The translations under genes and the position numbers were made by a program. Below, in pieces: positions 17,526-25,873 of a stretch of 35,700 nucleotides of DNA; position 1 is the stretch's first letter, and every line of letters starts with the position of its first letter. Below the pieces are notes generated by a model. That model was not told the DNA's origin and did not search any database. It worked only from the letters and a program-made list of their open reading frames with translations. This DNA comes from Candidatus Bipolaricaulota bacterium (lineage in GTDB: Bacteria > Bipolaricaulota > Bipolaricaulia > UBA7950 > UBA9294), in contig WFSM01000063.1 of the NCBI GenBank assembly GCA_015485945.1, forward strand, positions 1 to 35,700. The letters run 5' to 3'.

Positions 17526-18308
17526 TTACTCGCTTGTGGCGCGTTGGAACACAATCTGGCTTATCAGCATGAACACGAGCGTAAGTCCCACGATCACCCC
17601 GGTGCCAGGAAGGATTTTCCCCCACTCCCAGCCGTGAATGGTGAGCTCACGGATGGGGCCAACGGCGTAGGTGACCGGGTTGAACTTAGCGATTGTGGCC
17701 AGCCATCCCGGCATCATGGTGATCGGGAACAGCGCGTTGCTCGCGAACATGAGCGGCAGGGTGAACAGGTTGACGATTGCCATCAGGGTTTCAATGGTGC
17801 GGATCGACGCGGCGAGCGATAGCGAGATTCCGCTCAGGATTCCGCTGAACAGGCTGGCGATAACGATGATAAGCAGAACCCCGCCGATCCCGGTTTGGAA
17901 CCGCACCCCGAACAGCAGGGCGATAACGACGATCGCCACCACTTGAATCGCCCCCTGCACCATCACCGCGAGCGCTTTGCCGAATGGAATCGCCCCTCGA
18001 TTGATCGGAGCGGCCATCAGTTTTTCCAGATACCCAATGCGCCGGTCCCACACGATCGACATTCCGCCGAATACCCCACCGAACAGGACGGTCATCAGGA
18101 TCACCCCCGGCGTCATAAACGTGAGGTAGTTGCTCGTCCCGAACATCTGCGCGCCGAACGGATTGTTTGTTACGCGGTTCATCGTGTTGCCCATGAACGC
18201 GAGCCAAATCACCGGTTGAATCAGAGTGAACACCAATCGTACTTTAGTGCGGAAAAACTTGATCAGCTCCCGCTTTGCTACATACCATGTATCGAACAAC
18301 AGCGTCAT
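17526..18308 (-). CDS. ABC-2 type transporter permease
   Basis: Membrane subunit of an ABC exporter, 260 residues with six hydrophobic helices and the ABC-2 membrane signature region (NLFTLPLMFASNALFPITMM, then GWLATIAKFNPVTYAV). It belongs to the DrrB/NodJ-like group that exports drugs, lipids or polysaccharides. The ATG overlaps the stop of the ATPase gene in ATGA, so the two subunits are made together. Substrate is not evident. PadR control upstream and a DUF2007 gene downstream complete the operon. Confidence 0.92.
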   Translation of the reverse strand: MTLLFDTWYVAKRELIKFFRTKVRLVFTLIQPVIWLAFMGNTMNRVTNNPFGAQMFGTSNYLTFMTPGVILMTVLFGGVFGGMSIVWDRRIGYLEKLMAAPINRGAIPFGKALAVMVQGAIQVVAIVVIALLFGVRFQTGIGGVLLIIVIASLFSGILSGISLSLAASIRTIETLMAIVNLFTLPLMFASNALFPITMMPGWLATIAKFNPVTYAVGPIRELTIHGWEWGKILPGTGVIVGLTLVFMLISQIVFQRATSE

Positions 18309-19327
18309 TTTCCCCTCCGTGCTCGTCCTCGCATGAATCGCGCCTTCATGTGCGCTTCGTGGTTCTCGGTATCGTCTCGCATTGCGTGCCCGGTGAAGTG
18401 CAGGTATACGTCGTCGAGGGACGGTTTTTTTAGGCTGACCGCGTCAATCGTGACCCCGAGTTGTTCGCACAGCATGAACAACTGGGGAATAGTTTCCTCA
18501 CCCGCTTGCTCTACAATGACCCGATAAGTACCGTCCGCGGTCGGCTTTACCTGCCGGACGTGGGAAACCGCGCCGATGCGGGACTGCAGCGCCGACTCAT
18601 TGCCGTCAATGCCGGAGAACCGTACGTAGATGACATCGCCGCCGATGCCTGCCTTCAGCGCATCCGGCGTATCGAGCGCCGCGATCTCGCCGTTGTCGAT
18701 GATCGCCACGCGATCGCACAGCACATCCGCCTCTTCCATGTAGTGGGTGGTGACGAAGATCGTCATCTCGTGCTCGGTGCGCAGCTGTTCGACGTAGTCC
18801 CAGATCACTTGCCGCGTCTGCACATCAAGGCCGAGAGTCGGTTCGTCGAGAAACAGGATCTGGGGGCGGTGAATAAGGGCGCACGCAATGTCGAGCCGTT
18901 TTAACATCCCGCCGGAGTAAGTCGCGGTGAGATGCTTGCGGCGATCGTACAGGTTGAACATCTCAAGCACTTCGGTTGCACGGACACGGATTTCCCGGCC
19001 GGAAAGGTGATAAAATCGCCCCTGAAGCGTGATATTCTCCCATCCGGTGAGGCGGTCATCGATTGCCGTCTCCTGAGCGGCGTACCCGGTTGCCCGTTTG
19101 ATCTCCGCGGGATGACGCCGGATGTCGACTCCGTTGATCCGGAGGTCGCCGGCGGTCGGGTCGAGAAGGCCAATCAGAATTTTGATCGTTGTCGACTTTC
19201 CCGCGCCATTTGGGCCAAGCAGACCGAATATTTCGCCTCTCCCCACGTGAAACGACACCCCGTCCACCGCCCGCACTCCGTTCTTGTAAACCTTTACGAG
19301 ATCGTTAACTTCAATCGCGGTTTGCAT
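18305..19327 (-). CDS. ABC transporter ATP-binding protein (DrrA-like)
   Basis: ATPase subunit of the exporter, 340 residues. Walker A GPNGAGKST lies near residues 38-46, the Q-loop in GYAAQE, a slightly atypical signature YSGGM, Walker B ILFLDEP and the switch-histidine segment FVTTHYMEEAD. A C-terminal extension of about 100 residues after the ATPase core resembles the DUF4162 domain of the DrrA group and ends with a basic tail. The start overlaps the end of padR by 17 bp. GGAG lies about ten bases upstream of the ATG. It forms one transporter with the next gene. Confidence 0.94.
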   Translation of the reverse strand: MQTAIEVNDLVKVYKNGVRAVDGVSFHVGRGEIFGLLGPNGAGKSTTIKILIGLLDPTAGDLRINGVDIRRHPAEIKRATGYAAQETAIDDRLTGWENITLQGRFYHLSGREIRVRATEVLEMFNLYDRRKHLTATYSGGMLKRLDIACALIHRPQILFLDEPTLGLDVQTRQVIWDYVEQLRTEHEMTIFVTTHYMEEADVLCDRVAIIDNGEIAALDTPDALKAGIGGDVIYVRFSGIDGNESALQSRIGAVSHVRQVKPTADGTYRVIVEQAGEETIPQLFMLCEQLGVTIDAVSLKKPSLDDVYLHFTGHAMRDDTENHEAHMKARFMRGRARRGK

Positions 19328-19835
19328 ATCTTTTCAACTCCTTGATCGCTCGCATCAATATCCCGTCAATCTGGGTCAGCTCCGCGGGCGAGAGGTCGTG
19401 GACCGGGATCTCGGTGATAGTCCGCCACAGCTCATGCAGGTTGCCACGCACCGCCGGGGGAACGCGGCGGCGAATCCGCTCCAGATGCGCAGTCAACTCG
19501 ACCTCCATTTCCTTTCCAAACAGTTCGCCGAGGACACGAATTGATCGCCGCACGCCCTCCATCGCCTCCTCCTTTGCCGCATGGGCGCGAGCGAGCCCAT
19601 CCCGCCCTTTCGCGGTGAGCGAGTAGACTTTCTTGTCCTTTTCAACGCGATGTTCAATCCATCCCGCCTCTTCCAGCGCCGCGAGGAGCGGATAAATCGA
19701 ACCGGGTGATGGCCGCCAAAACCCGGTGTTCTCCTCAATCCGCTTCATCAGGGAATATCCGGATATGCCGGTGGGGGCTTCGCCAATTAGCTTTAACAGG
19801 TACAGCCGTAGGAATCCCCGGTTCATTGTGCGCAT
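19311..19835 (-). CDS. PadR-family transcriptional regulator
   Basis: Winged-helix repressor of 174 residues. The N-terminal domain has the PadR pattern LLKLIGEAPTGISGYSLMKR, then a PSPGSIYPLLAALEEAGWIE recognition helix and a wing with KKVYSLTAKG. The C-terminal half is helical and charged, probably a dimerisation coiled coil. The ATG at 19835 follows AAGAAGGTGGCGT. It is the first gene of the ABC operon, as commonly seen for PadR regulators that repress an efflux system and themselves until a ligand binds. A perfect palindrome just upstream is the likely operator. Confidence 0.9.
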   Translation of the reverse strand: MRTMNRGFLRLYLLKLIGEAPTGISGYSLMKRIEENTGFWRPSPGSIYPLLAALEEAGWIEHRVEKDKKVYSLTAKGRDGLARAHAAKEEAMEGVRRSIRVLGELFGKEMEVELTAHLERIRRRVPPAVRGNLHELWRTITEIPVHDLSPAELTQIDGILMRAIKELKRYANRD

Positions 19836-19852
19836 ACGCCACCTTCTTCGTG

Positions 19853-19866
19853 TCCGATATATCGGA
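19853..19866. promoter_or_regulatory. Perfect palindrome, candidate PadR operator
   Basis: TCCGATATATCGGA is a perfect 14-bp palindrome in the divergent region between padR and the S9 peptidase gene. It covers the predicted transcription start of the padR operon and lies six bases from the TATAAT (19872-19877) facing the peptidase gene, so one bound dimer could affect both directions. Confidence 0.55.
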
Positions 19867-19872
19867 TGCGAT

Positions 19873-19900
19873 ATAATAGCCCGCTTGGCGCCAGTTGCAA
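19873..19900 (-). promoter_or_regulatory. Candidate promoter of the padR-ABC operon
   Basis: Minus strand TTGCAA (19900-19895), 16 bp, TATTAT (19878-19873), with a predicted start near 19866 at the edge of the palindrome. The overlapping plus-strand TATAAT at 19872-19877 lacks a good -35 box. Confidence 0.45.
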
Positions 19901-19955
19901 GTCGGACTGGGAGAATCGGGATGGCGGCGATAACATCACCGGGAAAGGAGGAAGG

Positions 19956-21902
19956 ATGGATAAGGTTAACGCGGAAGATCTGCTCGCGTATCGGTTCCTG
20001 TCCGGGGTGCGGATCTCCCCTGATGGAAAATGGGCGGGATTTATCGTGAAGCGGGCACGGAAGAAGGAAAATGACTACGAAAGTGACATCTACGTCGTGA
20101 GCCTGGCAACCGGCACTGTCCGGCGACTGACCACCTCCGGCAAGGACGGGCCGTTCGCGTGGAGCGCCGATTCGCGGTCGATCGTGTTCGTATCGCGCCG
20201 TGGTGGGGAAAAGGAGAAAGAAAAGAAGGAAAGCCCGCTGTACCGCATCGCGATCGACGGTGGCGAGGCTGAACTGATCGGGACAATCCCCCACAAGGCC
20301 GAATCGCTCGAACTCCTGGACGACGGCCGCCTGCTTTACTCGGCGCGCGTGCCGCTGTTCGAAAAAAAAGAGGACGACAACGACTACGAGGTGCTGGACG
20401 AAATCCCGTTTTGGTCAAATGGAGTCGGGTTCACCAACAAGCGCCGTCGCCACCTGTTCGCGTTTGATCTCGCCTCCGGGAATGACGAGGAACTCGTAAC
20501 GGGGACGATCAACGTGACGGGGTTTGACATCCGCGGAACGGAGATCGCCTACACTGGCAAGGAGTTTGCGGATAAGGCGCCGCTCACCGACCAACTGTGG
20601 CTTCTCGATGTCGCCACTGGCGCGCGCACGTGTCTGTCCAAGGACGAGCTTTCTCTGTCCGCCCCGCGGTTCCTCGGAGATGGTCGAATCGTCGTCCTTG
20701 GGACCGATATGCGGACGTACGGGCTGAACGAGAATCGGGAAGTGCTCGTGGTCGACATCGCAACGGGAAAATTCTCGTCTCTCACCCCGGGGTGGGACCG
20801 TTCGACCGGAAACTCGGTCAACTCTGACGTCCGCCACGGCGGCGGGCCAATGATGCGCGCCGATGGAGAGTCCGTCTACGTGGTCGTGACCGAGGACGAC
20901 TCCTCCTATCTTGACTGTGTCATCTCTGGCGGGGAAACCACCCGCGCAGTTACGGCGCCGGGCTCGGTTGACGCGTTCGACGTCCGTGACGGCAGGCTCG
21001 TTTACGTCGCACTCCGGCCCGGCAAGCTGCAGGAGCTGTACACAATTGTCGATGGTGCCGAGCAGCGGCTGACCGCGCTTAACGCGGATGCGCTTGCCGG
21101 CAAAGCGGTGGCCGCGCCGGAGCGGTTTGCAGTTACCACCGCGGATGGGACCGAACTTGCCGCGTGGATCGTCCGTCCGCCTGACTGTGACCAAAGCCGA
21201 AAATATCCAACTGTCCTCGCCATCCACGGCGGGCCAAAGACGACCTACGGTGAGGTGTTCATCCACGAAATGCAGCTCCTCGCCGGTGCGGGCTACATCA
21301 TCGTGTTCGGCAACCCGCGCGGTTCGTCCGGACGGGGAAATGCGTTCGCCGACATCCGCGGCAAATACGGAACGATCGACTACGATGACTTGATGGCAAT
21401 CCTGGATGCGGCGATCGCGCGGTTCCCGGAAATCGACGCCGACCGTCTCGGGGTGATGGGCGGCTCGTACGGCGGGTTCATGACCAACTGGATCATCGGG
21501 CACACCGACCGGTTCAAGGCGGCGTGCTCACAACGATCAATCGCCAATTGGATCTCCAAGTTCTGCACCACCGATATCGGCTATTTCTTCAACTACGACC
21601 AGATCGGCGCTACCCCGTGGCAGGACGACGGCAACAAGCTGTGGCGGCACTCCCCGTTGCGCTACGCCGACCGGGCGAAAACCCCGACGCTGTTCATCCA
21701 CTCCCAAGAGGACTACCGCTGCTGGATCGCTGAGGGGATCCAGATGTTCACCGCGCTACGCTACCACGGGACCGAGACGCGATTGGTCATGTTCCGCGGC
21801 GAGAACCACGATCTGTCGCGCACCGGCAAGCCGCAACACCGCCTGCGCCGCCTGGAAGAGATCGTAAGTTGGTTCAATAACCACCTGAAGGGAGACGTAT
21901 GA
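19956..21902 (+). CDS. S9-family prolyl oligopeptidase (acylaminoacyl-peptidase-like)
   Basis: Serine peptidase of 648 residues. The N-terminal 370 or so residues form a beta-propeller with WD40/TolB-like repeats (for example FLSGVRISPDGKW and AWSADSRSIVFVSRR). The C-terminal alpha/beta hydrolase domain has the nucleophile Ser504 in GGSYGGFMTNW; the acid is probably in HSQEDYRC and the histidine in GENHDLSR. This matches the S9C subfamily, which removes dipeptides or acylated residues from short peptides. The start is the ATG at 19956 behind AAAGGAGGAAGG; 30 in-frame codons upstream run through the promoter. It overlaps the GNAT gene by four bases (ATGA). No signal peptide is seen. Confidence 0.94.
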   Translation: MDKVNAEDLLAYRFLSGVRISPDGKWAGFIVKRARKKENDYESDIYVVSLATGTVRRLTTSGKDGPFAWSADSRSIVFVSRRGGEKEKEKKESPLYRIAIDGGEAELIGTIPHKAESLELLDDGRLLYSARVPLFEKKEDDNDYEVLDEIPFWSNGVGFTNKRRRHLFAFDLASGNDEELVTGTINVTGFDIRGTEIAYTGKEFADKAPLTDQLWLLDVATGARTCLSKDELSLSAPRFLGDGRIVVLGTDMRTYGLNENREVLVVDIATGKFSSLTPGWDRSTGNSVNSDVRHGGGPMMRADGESVYVVVTEDDSSYLDCVISGGETTRAVTAPGSVDAFDVRDGRLVYVALRPGKLQELYTIVDGAEQRLTALNADALAGKAVAAPERFAVTTADGTELAAWIVRPPDCDQSRKYPTVLAIHGGPKTTYGEVFIHEMQLLAGAGYIIVFGNPRGSSGRGNAFADIRGKYGTIDYDDLMAILDAAIARFPEIDADRLGVMGGSYGGFMTNWIIGHTDRFKAACSQRSIANWISKFCTTDIGYFFNYDQIGATPWQDDGNKLWRHSPLRYADRAKTPTLFIHSQEDYRCWIAEGIQMFTALRYHGTETRLVMFRGENHDLSRTGKPQHRLRRLEEIVSWFNNHLKGDV

Positions 21903-22330
21903 TTGCGATACGTGAACTTCAAGTTGAGGATTACGACGCGTTAATCGCGCTGTGGAACGCAGCTGGGCTGTCACATCGCCCGCACGGACGCGACCATCGG
22001 GATCACATCGCCCGCGAGATCGCTGGTCCGTGTTCGATCTTTCTTGTTGCTACCGATAACGGGCGGATTGTCGGATCGGTTTTGGGGACACACGATGGCC
22101 GCAAGGGTTGGATAAATCGGCTCGCCGTCCATCCCGACTATCAGCGCCGTGGGATCGCGGCCCTACTTGTGGGCGAGGTGGAACAGCGGTTGGCAGCGAT
22201 GGGGATCGACATTGTCGCCGCGCTGATCGAGGATTGGAATACAGTTTCGTGCGCCGTGTTCGATAAAATCGGCTACTATCGCCACGACGACATTCACTAC
22301 TATTCCAAGCGCAAGACCGCGGAGGTGTGA
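21899..22330 (+). CDS. GNAT-family N-acetyltransferase
   Basis: Acetyltransferase of 143 residues with the GNAT motif A block INRLAVHPDYQRRGIAALLV (residues about 65-84), whose Q/RxxGxA loop binds acetyl-CoA. It begins IAIRELQVEDYDALIALW, a common GNAT opening. Acceptor substrate is unknown. The start overlaps the stop of the S9 peptidase gene and the end overlaps the TrmO gene in GTGATG, so this is a tightly coupled operon. The order peptidase-GNAT-TrmO-flavin reductase does not form a known pathway. Confidence 0.88.
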   Translation: MIAIRELQVEDYDALIALWNAAGLSHRPHGRDHRDHIAREIAGPCSIFLVATDNGRIVGSVLGTHDGRKGWINRLAVHPDYQRRGIAALLVGEVEQRLAAMGIDIVAALIEDWNTVSCAVFDKIGYYRHDDIHYYSKRKTAEV

Positions 22331-22773
22331 TGGAAGAACAAGTCTGTTACCGCCCAATCGGGATCGTCCATTCCCCGTACAAGGAGCCGCACGGGGTTCC
22401 GTTTCAACCAAGCTTTGGCCGCGGGGTGGAGGGGACGGTCGAGGTATTTCCCGAATACGCTGACGGCCTTGCTAACCTCGACGGGTTCAGCCACATCACG
22501 CTGATCTGTCACTTTCATCGTTCCGTTGGGTACCGGCTGCGGGTTACTACCCCACATCGGACCGGATTACGCGGCGTGTTCGCCACCCGTGCTCCGCACC
22601 GCCCTAACCCGATCGGGGTGTCCACCGTGCGGCTGCTTGGGGTAGATGGAAATATCGTACATATCGCTGATCTCGACATCATCGACGGCACACCGCTTCT
22701 TGACATCAAACCATACGTTCCAGTGTTTATCGAGCCTGATAAGTTAAATAACGGATGGTTGGAGGGAGAATGA
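22330..22773 (+). CDS. trmO: TrmO/YaeB-family tRNA methyltransferase
   Basis: Member of the TsaA/YaeB/VirR family; characterised TrmO uses S-adenosylmethionine to N6-methylate threonylcarbamoyladenosine at position 37 of tRNA. The 147-residue protein opens with YRPIGIVHSPYKEPHGVPFQ and has LDGFSHITLICHFHRS and the signature FATRAPHRPNPIGVSTVRLL, all core-domain blocks. It lacks the C-terminal extension of E. coli TrmO, as do many bacterial and archaeal homologues, so the exact substrate is less certain. The ATG at 22330 lies just after GGAGGT; a GTG at 22327 is an alternative. It overlaps the next gene by four bases. Confidence 0.85.
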   Translation: MEEQVCYRPIGIVHSPYKEPHGVPFQPSFGRGVEGTVEVFPEYADGLANLDGFSHITLICHFHRSVGYRLRVTTPHRTGLRGVFATRAPHRPNPIGVSTVRLLGVDGNIVHIADLDIIDGTPLLDIKPYVPVFIEPDKLNNGWLEGE

Positions 22774-23294
22774 TGAAACTGATTACATGGAACGACCATA
22801 TCGACTTGCTGGAGAACGCATTATCTGGAAACGGGGTATTTCTCGTTGCTCGTGACGAGGCGGGAAAGGCGAATCCGATGACGATCGGCTGGGGTGCAGC
22901 CGGACGGATCTGGAGCATTCCGACGTTCACTGTACTCGTGCGCCGTTCGCGTTACACCTACGACTGTTTGTGGCAGGAAGAGAGCTTTACCGTTAACGTG
23001 CCGCGCGGCGATGACCTCGCTGCCGCGCTCGATTTCTGCGGTCACCACTCGGGCAGAGACATCGACAAAGCAGCAGCATGCGGAATCACGTTCGCGCCGG
23101 GGACACAGGTATCCACCCCGATCATCGCCGGATGCGCCCTGTACTACGAGTGCCGGATCGTTATGCGCAAACAACTGGAAGAGAGTGCCTTCTCCGCTCC
23201 GCGTATTGTTGATAAGTACTATCATGACGACGATCACCACATGATCGTGATCGGCGAGATTGTCGCTGCCTATGTCGATCCAACGCGTGTGTAG
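22770..23294 (+). CDS. Flavin reductase-like FMN-binding protein
   Basis: Protein of 174 residues of the split-barrel flavin-reductase group. Supporting segments are NPMTIGWGAAGRIWSIPTF near residues 31-49, typical of the FMN-binding strand with a substrate loop, and RRSRYTYDCL followed by FTVNVPRG. Such proteins supply reduced flavin to oxygenases or act as NAD(P)H oxidoreductases in anaerobes; the partner is not known. The start is the ATG at 22770 after GGAGGG, overlapping the TrmO stop in ATGA. It closes the operon from the S9 peptidase gene; a new promoter overlaps its stop codon. Confidence 0.87.
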   Translation: MMKLITWNDHIDLLENALSGNGVFLVARDEAGKANPMTIGWGAAGRIWSIPTFTVLVRRSRYTYDCLWQEESFTVNVPRGDDLAAALDFCGHHSGRDIDKAAACGITFAPGTQVSTPIIAGCALYYECRIVMRKQLEESAFSAPRIVDKYYHDDDHHMIVIGEIVAAYVDPTRV

Positions 23295-23323
23295 TTGACT
23301 TTCGCCTCGGGCTCCCATTTAAT
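23295..23323 (+). promoter_or_regulatory. Sigma70-type promoter of second GNAT gene
   Basis: TTGACT (23295-23300), 17 bp, TTTAAT (23318-23323), each five of six to consensus, placed directly after the flavin reductase stop. The predicted start near 23330 leaves about 25 bases before the ATG. Confidence 0.68.
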
Positions 23324-23354
23324 GGAGAATACTAAATATGGAAAGGGGAGTACG

Positions 23355-23834
23355 ATGGGACGCTACACAATCCGGACGATGACGCAGTCCGACGCTGAGG
23401 CAGTGGCACGACTGGCGCGATTGTTCGAACCGATTTCAACCACCGTTTTTCGTGGGATCACCGCCGCGGATGTGTGCAGTTGGGTGCGGGACCGGTTGAA
23501 CCGTCCTGGCTGGGACGGATTTGTGGCCGTTGCCGAGGATGGGGAAGTGATCGGATTCACGCTGTGTAAAGACCTAGGAAAGGAGGAATCGGAGTTCATT
23601 TTTCCTGAAGCGCGTGAAACGATCCAACTCCTTTACCTCGCTGTCGATGAGGCGTTTCGCGGGCAAGGAATTGCGAGCGCTCTCATCCAGGCGTGCGAGG
23701 ACATGGCGAGAGAATCAGGGCGTACGGGGATCCTTCTTGATGTCACCGAGTCCAATCCAGCGATTAGCCTTTATCGTCGCCTTGGGTTCGAGCGTCTGGG
23801 CGCGCAGGTGTTCATGCGCAAGAAGTTGGAGTGA
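23355..23834 (+). CDS. GNAT-family N-acetyltransferase
   Basis: Acetyltransferase of 159 residues starting MGRYTIRTMTQSDAEAVARL. The acetyl-CoA motif is LLYLAVDEAFRGQGIASALI (about 95-114), followed by a helix and the LDVTESNPAISLYRRLGFER segment typical of RimI-like GNATs. The acceptor is unknown; it is not close to the first GNAT of this window. The ATG at 23355 follows AAAGGGGAG; in-frame codons upstream run through the promoter. It is transcribed alone and converges with the DUF5317 gene, 20 bp away. A weak hairpin GGTAGCT/AGCTATC (23841-23859) lies at the junction without a T-tract. Confidence 0.88.
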   Translation: MGRYTIRTMTQSDAEAVARLARLFEPISTTVFRGITAADVCSWVRDRLNRPGWDGFVAVAEDGEVIGFTLCKDLGKEESEFIFPEARETIQLLYLAVDEAFRGQGIASALIQACEDMARESGRTGILLDVTESNPAISLYRRLGFERLGAQVFMRKKLE

Positions 23835-23854
23835 GTAGGCGGTAGCTCACGCAG

Positions 23855-24409
23855 CTATCGTGATCTTCGTGGCATTTCAACCGCCAGAAAGACGATCACT
23901 CCAATAGCAAGTATGATGTCGCCGACGCTGAACGCGGTGGCGAATGGAACTACTGCTGGAACGGCGAACCGATCGCCGAGGAAATTCAGCCGTGTGCCGG
24001 CGCTCATGAGAATGGTGTTGCTGTGGTGCAGAGTTTGCTCCAACGCCGCGACTGTCTTTTCCATGCCCGCATAGCGGAGCGCTGCGACCGACGCCGGCAT
24101 GTATCCCCCGTTTGCCGCGATGACAACGATGTTCGAAATAAGGCCAATTCCCATCGTGAACAACCCAACCAATCGGTAGTTGACCACAATAAACGCGAGG
24201 AGAAACGCGTACGACAGCAGATGCAGAACCTGGGTTCCAATCCGTACAATCGGCGCACCAGTTCCCAACGGGAATATCAGTACCTGAATTACCAACGCGG
24301 CAAGGATCAACCACAACCCGCTGAACTTCAGCCGGGCCAGGTTTCTCAGGGAACCGTGGCGGAGAAAACCGACAATAACCCCGATCACTAACGCCCACAG
24401 GAGGAACAT
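23855..24409 (-). CDS. DUF5317 membrane protein
   Basis: Membrane protein of 184 residues with five or six hydrophobic helices, recognised as DUF5317 by its opening FLLWALVIGVIVGFLRHGSL and the central NGGYMPASVAALRYAG segment. The family has no known function and is often encoded beside HD-domain or HD-GYP signalling proteins, as here. The ATG lies one base after the stop of the HD-GYP gene, so the two are translated together. It ends with a short basic tail. A role as membrane partner or regulator of the HD-GYP protein is an inference from the operon only. Confidence 0.8.
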   Translation of the reverse strand: MFLLWALVIGVIVGFLRHGSLRNLARLKFSGLWLILAALVIQVLIFPLGTGAPIVRIGTQVLHLLSYAFLLAFIVVNYRLVGLFTMGIGLISNIVVIAANGGYMPASVAALRYAGMEKTVAALEQTLHHSNTILMSAGTRLNFLGDRFAVPAVVPFATAFSVGDIILAIGVIVFLAVEMPRRSR

Positions 24410-24410
24410 G

Positions 24411-25658
24411 CTAAATCACCGTGAGGAAGACCGTGACAATGTTGGGGTCAAGGTCCTTTCCGCTCATGTCCTGCATGATCTTAAGTGCCTCTTGTTTGGA
24501 ATAGGCGTTGCGATACGGACGGTCAGTGGTCAACGCATTGTAAACGTCGGCCACAGCGACAATCCGTGCCCCCAATGGAATCTGTTCACCGTTTAACCCA
24601 TCGGGATACCCGCTTCCGTCCCAGTGTTCGTGGTGGTGGCGGATGATGCCAATGCTTTTATCGTAGATCTCAAGCCCAGCGAGCAGGTCCGCGCTGATAA
24701 CCGGATGCCGTTTAATTGTCTCCCACTCGGCCGGGGTTAACTTGCCTGGTTTGAGGAGAACACGATCGGGGATGGCGATCTTCCCGATGTCGTGGACGCG
24801 TGCCGCCGCCACGATCGCCTCCACTTCATCTTCGGGCAACTTAAGCGCGCGCGCTATTCGCTCCGAGATAGCGGCCACCTCTTCCGAGTGCTTCCCGGTG
24901 TACGGATTGCGTTCCGTCAGGCTTTGGGCGACCTTTTCGAACGTTTCCTGCGCCTGGTGGCGCAACTGCATATAGCCGCGAAGCGATACGTGGACCAGGG
25001 CTAATGGAACGATGACAAGGAAAATGTACCACGGTTGAATCTGGAACAGGATGGCGAGCAGAAGCGACAGCACTCCCAGCGACAGAAGCTGGATATAGAG
25101 ATGGCGCAGGTTAAACCGAAGATGATATAAAAAGCTTATCTTCTCGGTGAGGTGGATGATCTCGGACACGAGTGACGTATTCACCAGGATGTAGGTTAGA
25201 AACGCGGCCACTGGCGGACCAAACTCCGCAAGCGTGGTATACGGTGGCGGATGCCCGCCGGCAGCTTTAAACACCGCGGCGCTGGCTGCAACGGTAATTA
25301 TGGTTTGGCTGACATTAAACATCACGTGGTAAAAGAACGATGAAATGTTACTATGAGGAGCCTTCCATCGCAGGATGATCTCGGCGGTAAGAGTCCCTAG
25401 CAAGACGGCCGGAATTACAAGCGTAGACCCGCCGAGGAAGATTGCCGCCAGGTAGATGGCAATGGACGCGGATGTATACCGCTGGTAAGTGATCTCGATC
25501 TCGTAGATCTCTGAAAAAAAAGCGATCACTCCGAGGAACGCTAGAGTTAAGAGAAAATAGCGGGTTAGTTCTACTTGCGGGAGGTAGAATGCGGTACACA
25601 AAACGGCGAGAGCGAACACGACCCATAAGTATATTTTCGCGCCTATTTTTAGCGACAT
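24411..25658 (-). CDS. Membrane-bound HD-GYP domain protein
   Basis: Probable cyclic-di-GMP phosphodiesterase of 415 residues. The N-terminal half has about seven hydrophobic segments (residues 8-225) and resembles an MASE-type membrane sensor. A short linker leads to the HD-GYP domain, with VHDIGK near 288-293, the HHHEHWDGSGYPDG motif that defines the group, and VAVADVYNALTTDRPY near 365. All metal ligands expected for an active enzyme appear present. The ATG at 25658 has no Shine-Dalgarno; a promoter at 25667-25695 would start transcription about two bases upstream, suggesting a leaderless message. It follows the 41-residue peptide gene and is coupled to the DUF5317 gene. Confidence 0.92.
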   Translation of the reverse strand: MSLKIGAKIYLWVVFALAVLCTAFYLPQVELTRYFLLTLAFLGVIAFFSEIYEIEITYQRYTSASIAIYLAAIFLGGSTLVIPAVLLGTLTAEIILRWKAPHSNISSFFYHVMFNVSQTIITVAASAAVFKAAGGHPPPYTTLAEFGPPVAAFLTYILVNTSLVSEIIHLTEKISFLYHLRFNLRHLYIQLLSLGVLSLLLAILFQIQPWYIFLVIVPLALVHVSLRGYMQLRHQAQETFEKVAQSLTERNPYTGKHSEEVAAISERIARALKLPEDEVEAIVAAARVHDIGKIAIPDRVLLKPGKLTPAEWETIKRHPVISADLLAGLEIYDKSIGIIRHHHEHWDGSGYPDGLNGEQIPLGARIVAVADVYNALTTDRPYRNAYSKQEALKIMQDMSGKDLDPNIVTVFLTVI

Positions 25659-25666
25659 TTAGTAAC

Positions 25667-25695
25667 ATTCTACAAAATTAAAAAGGGGGAGACAA
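25667..25695 (-). promoter_or_regulatory. Candidate promoter of the HD-GYP gene
   Basis: Minus strand TTGTCT (25695-25690), 17 bp, TAGAAT (25672-25667). The -35 sits inside the loop and right arm of the terminator of the preceding peptide gene, and the predicted start (about 25660) is two bases before the ATG. Confidence 0.5.
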
Positions 25696-25706
25696 CCTCC
25701 TCCCCC
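25674..25706 (-). terminator. Intrinsic terminator after the small peptide gene
   Basis: On the minus strand GGGGGAG, an 8-base loop, CTCCCCC, then TTTTTAATTTT: a textbook rho-independent terminator 40 bp after the stop of the 41-residue peptide gene. Confidence 0.85.
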
Positions 25707-25747
25707 ACAACTAAACCCTACTTAAATACCCTGCAGAAAAGTTACAT

Positions 25748-25873
25748 TTAATATCCCCACTTATCAGTAGCACCGCTTAAGATCAGAAGAGCTGCCAGCG
25801 ATAACAGGATGAACAACCCCTTTGGCCCCACAAGCTTACTGATCAACTTCGTCGGATAGTTTCCCCACTTCAT
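25748..25873 (-). CDS. 41-residue hydrophobic peptide of unknown function
   Basis: Small gene with its own signals: AAAGGGGG eight bases before the ATG, an upstream promoter (25998-26027) and an intrinsic terminator 40 bp after the stop. The peptide has a basic, aromatic N-terminus (MKWGNYPTKLISKLVGPKG), one hydrophobic stretch of about 15 residues (20-35, LFILLSLAALLILSGA) and a six-residue tail TDKWGY. KWG occurs at both ends. It could be a single-span membrane peptide, a secreted or processed signal peptide, or a type I toxin; no family is recognised. No cysteine is present, so a lipoprotein or cyclic-lactone pheromone is unlikely. It lies directly upstream of the HD-GYP gene, which suggests but does not prove a link to signalling. 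Confidence 0.6.
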   Translation of the reverse strand: MKWGNYPTKLISKLVGPKGLFILLSLAALLILSGATDKWGY

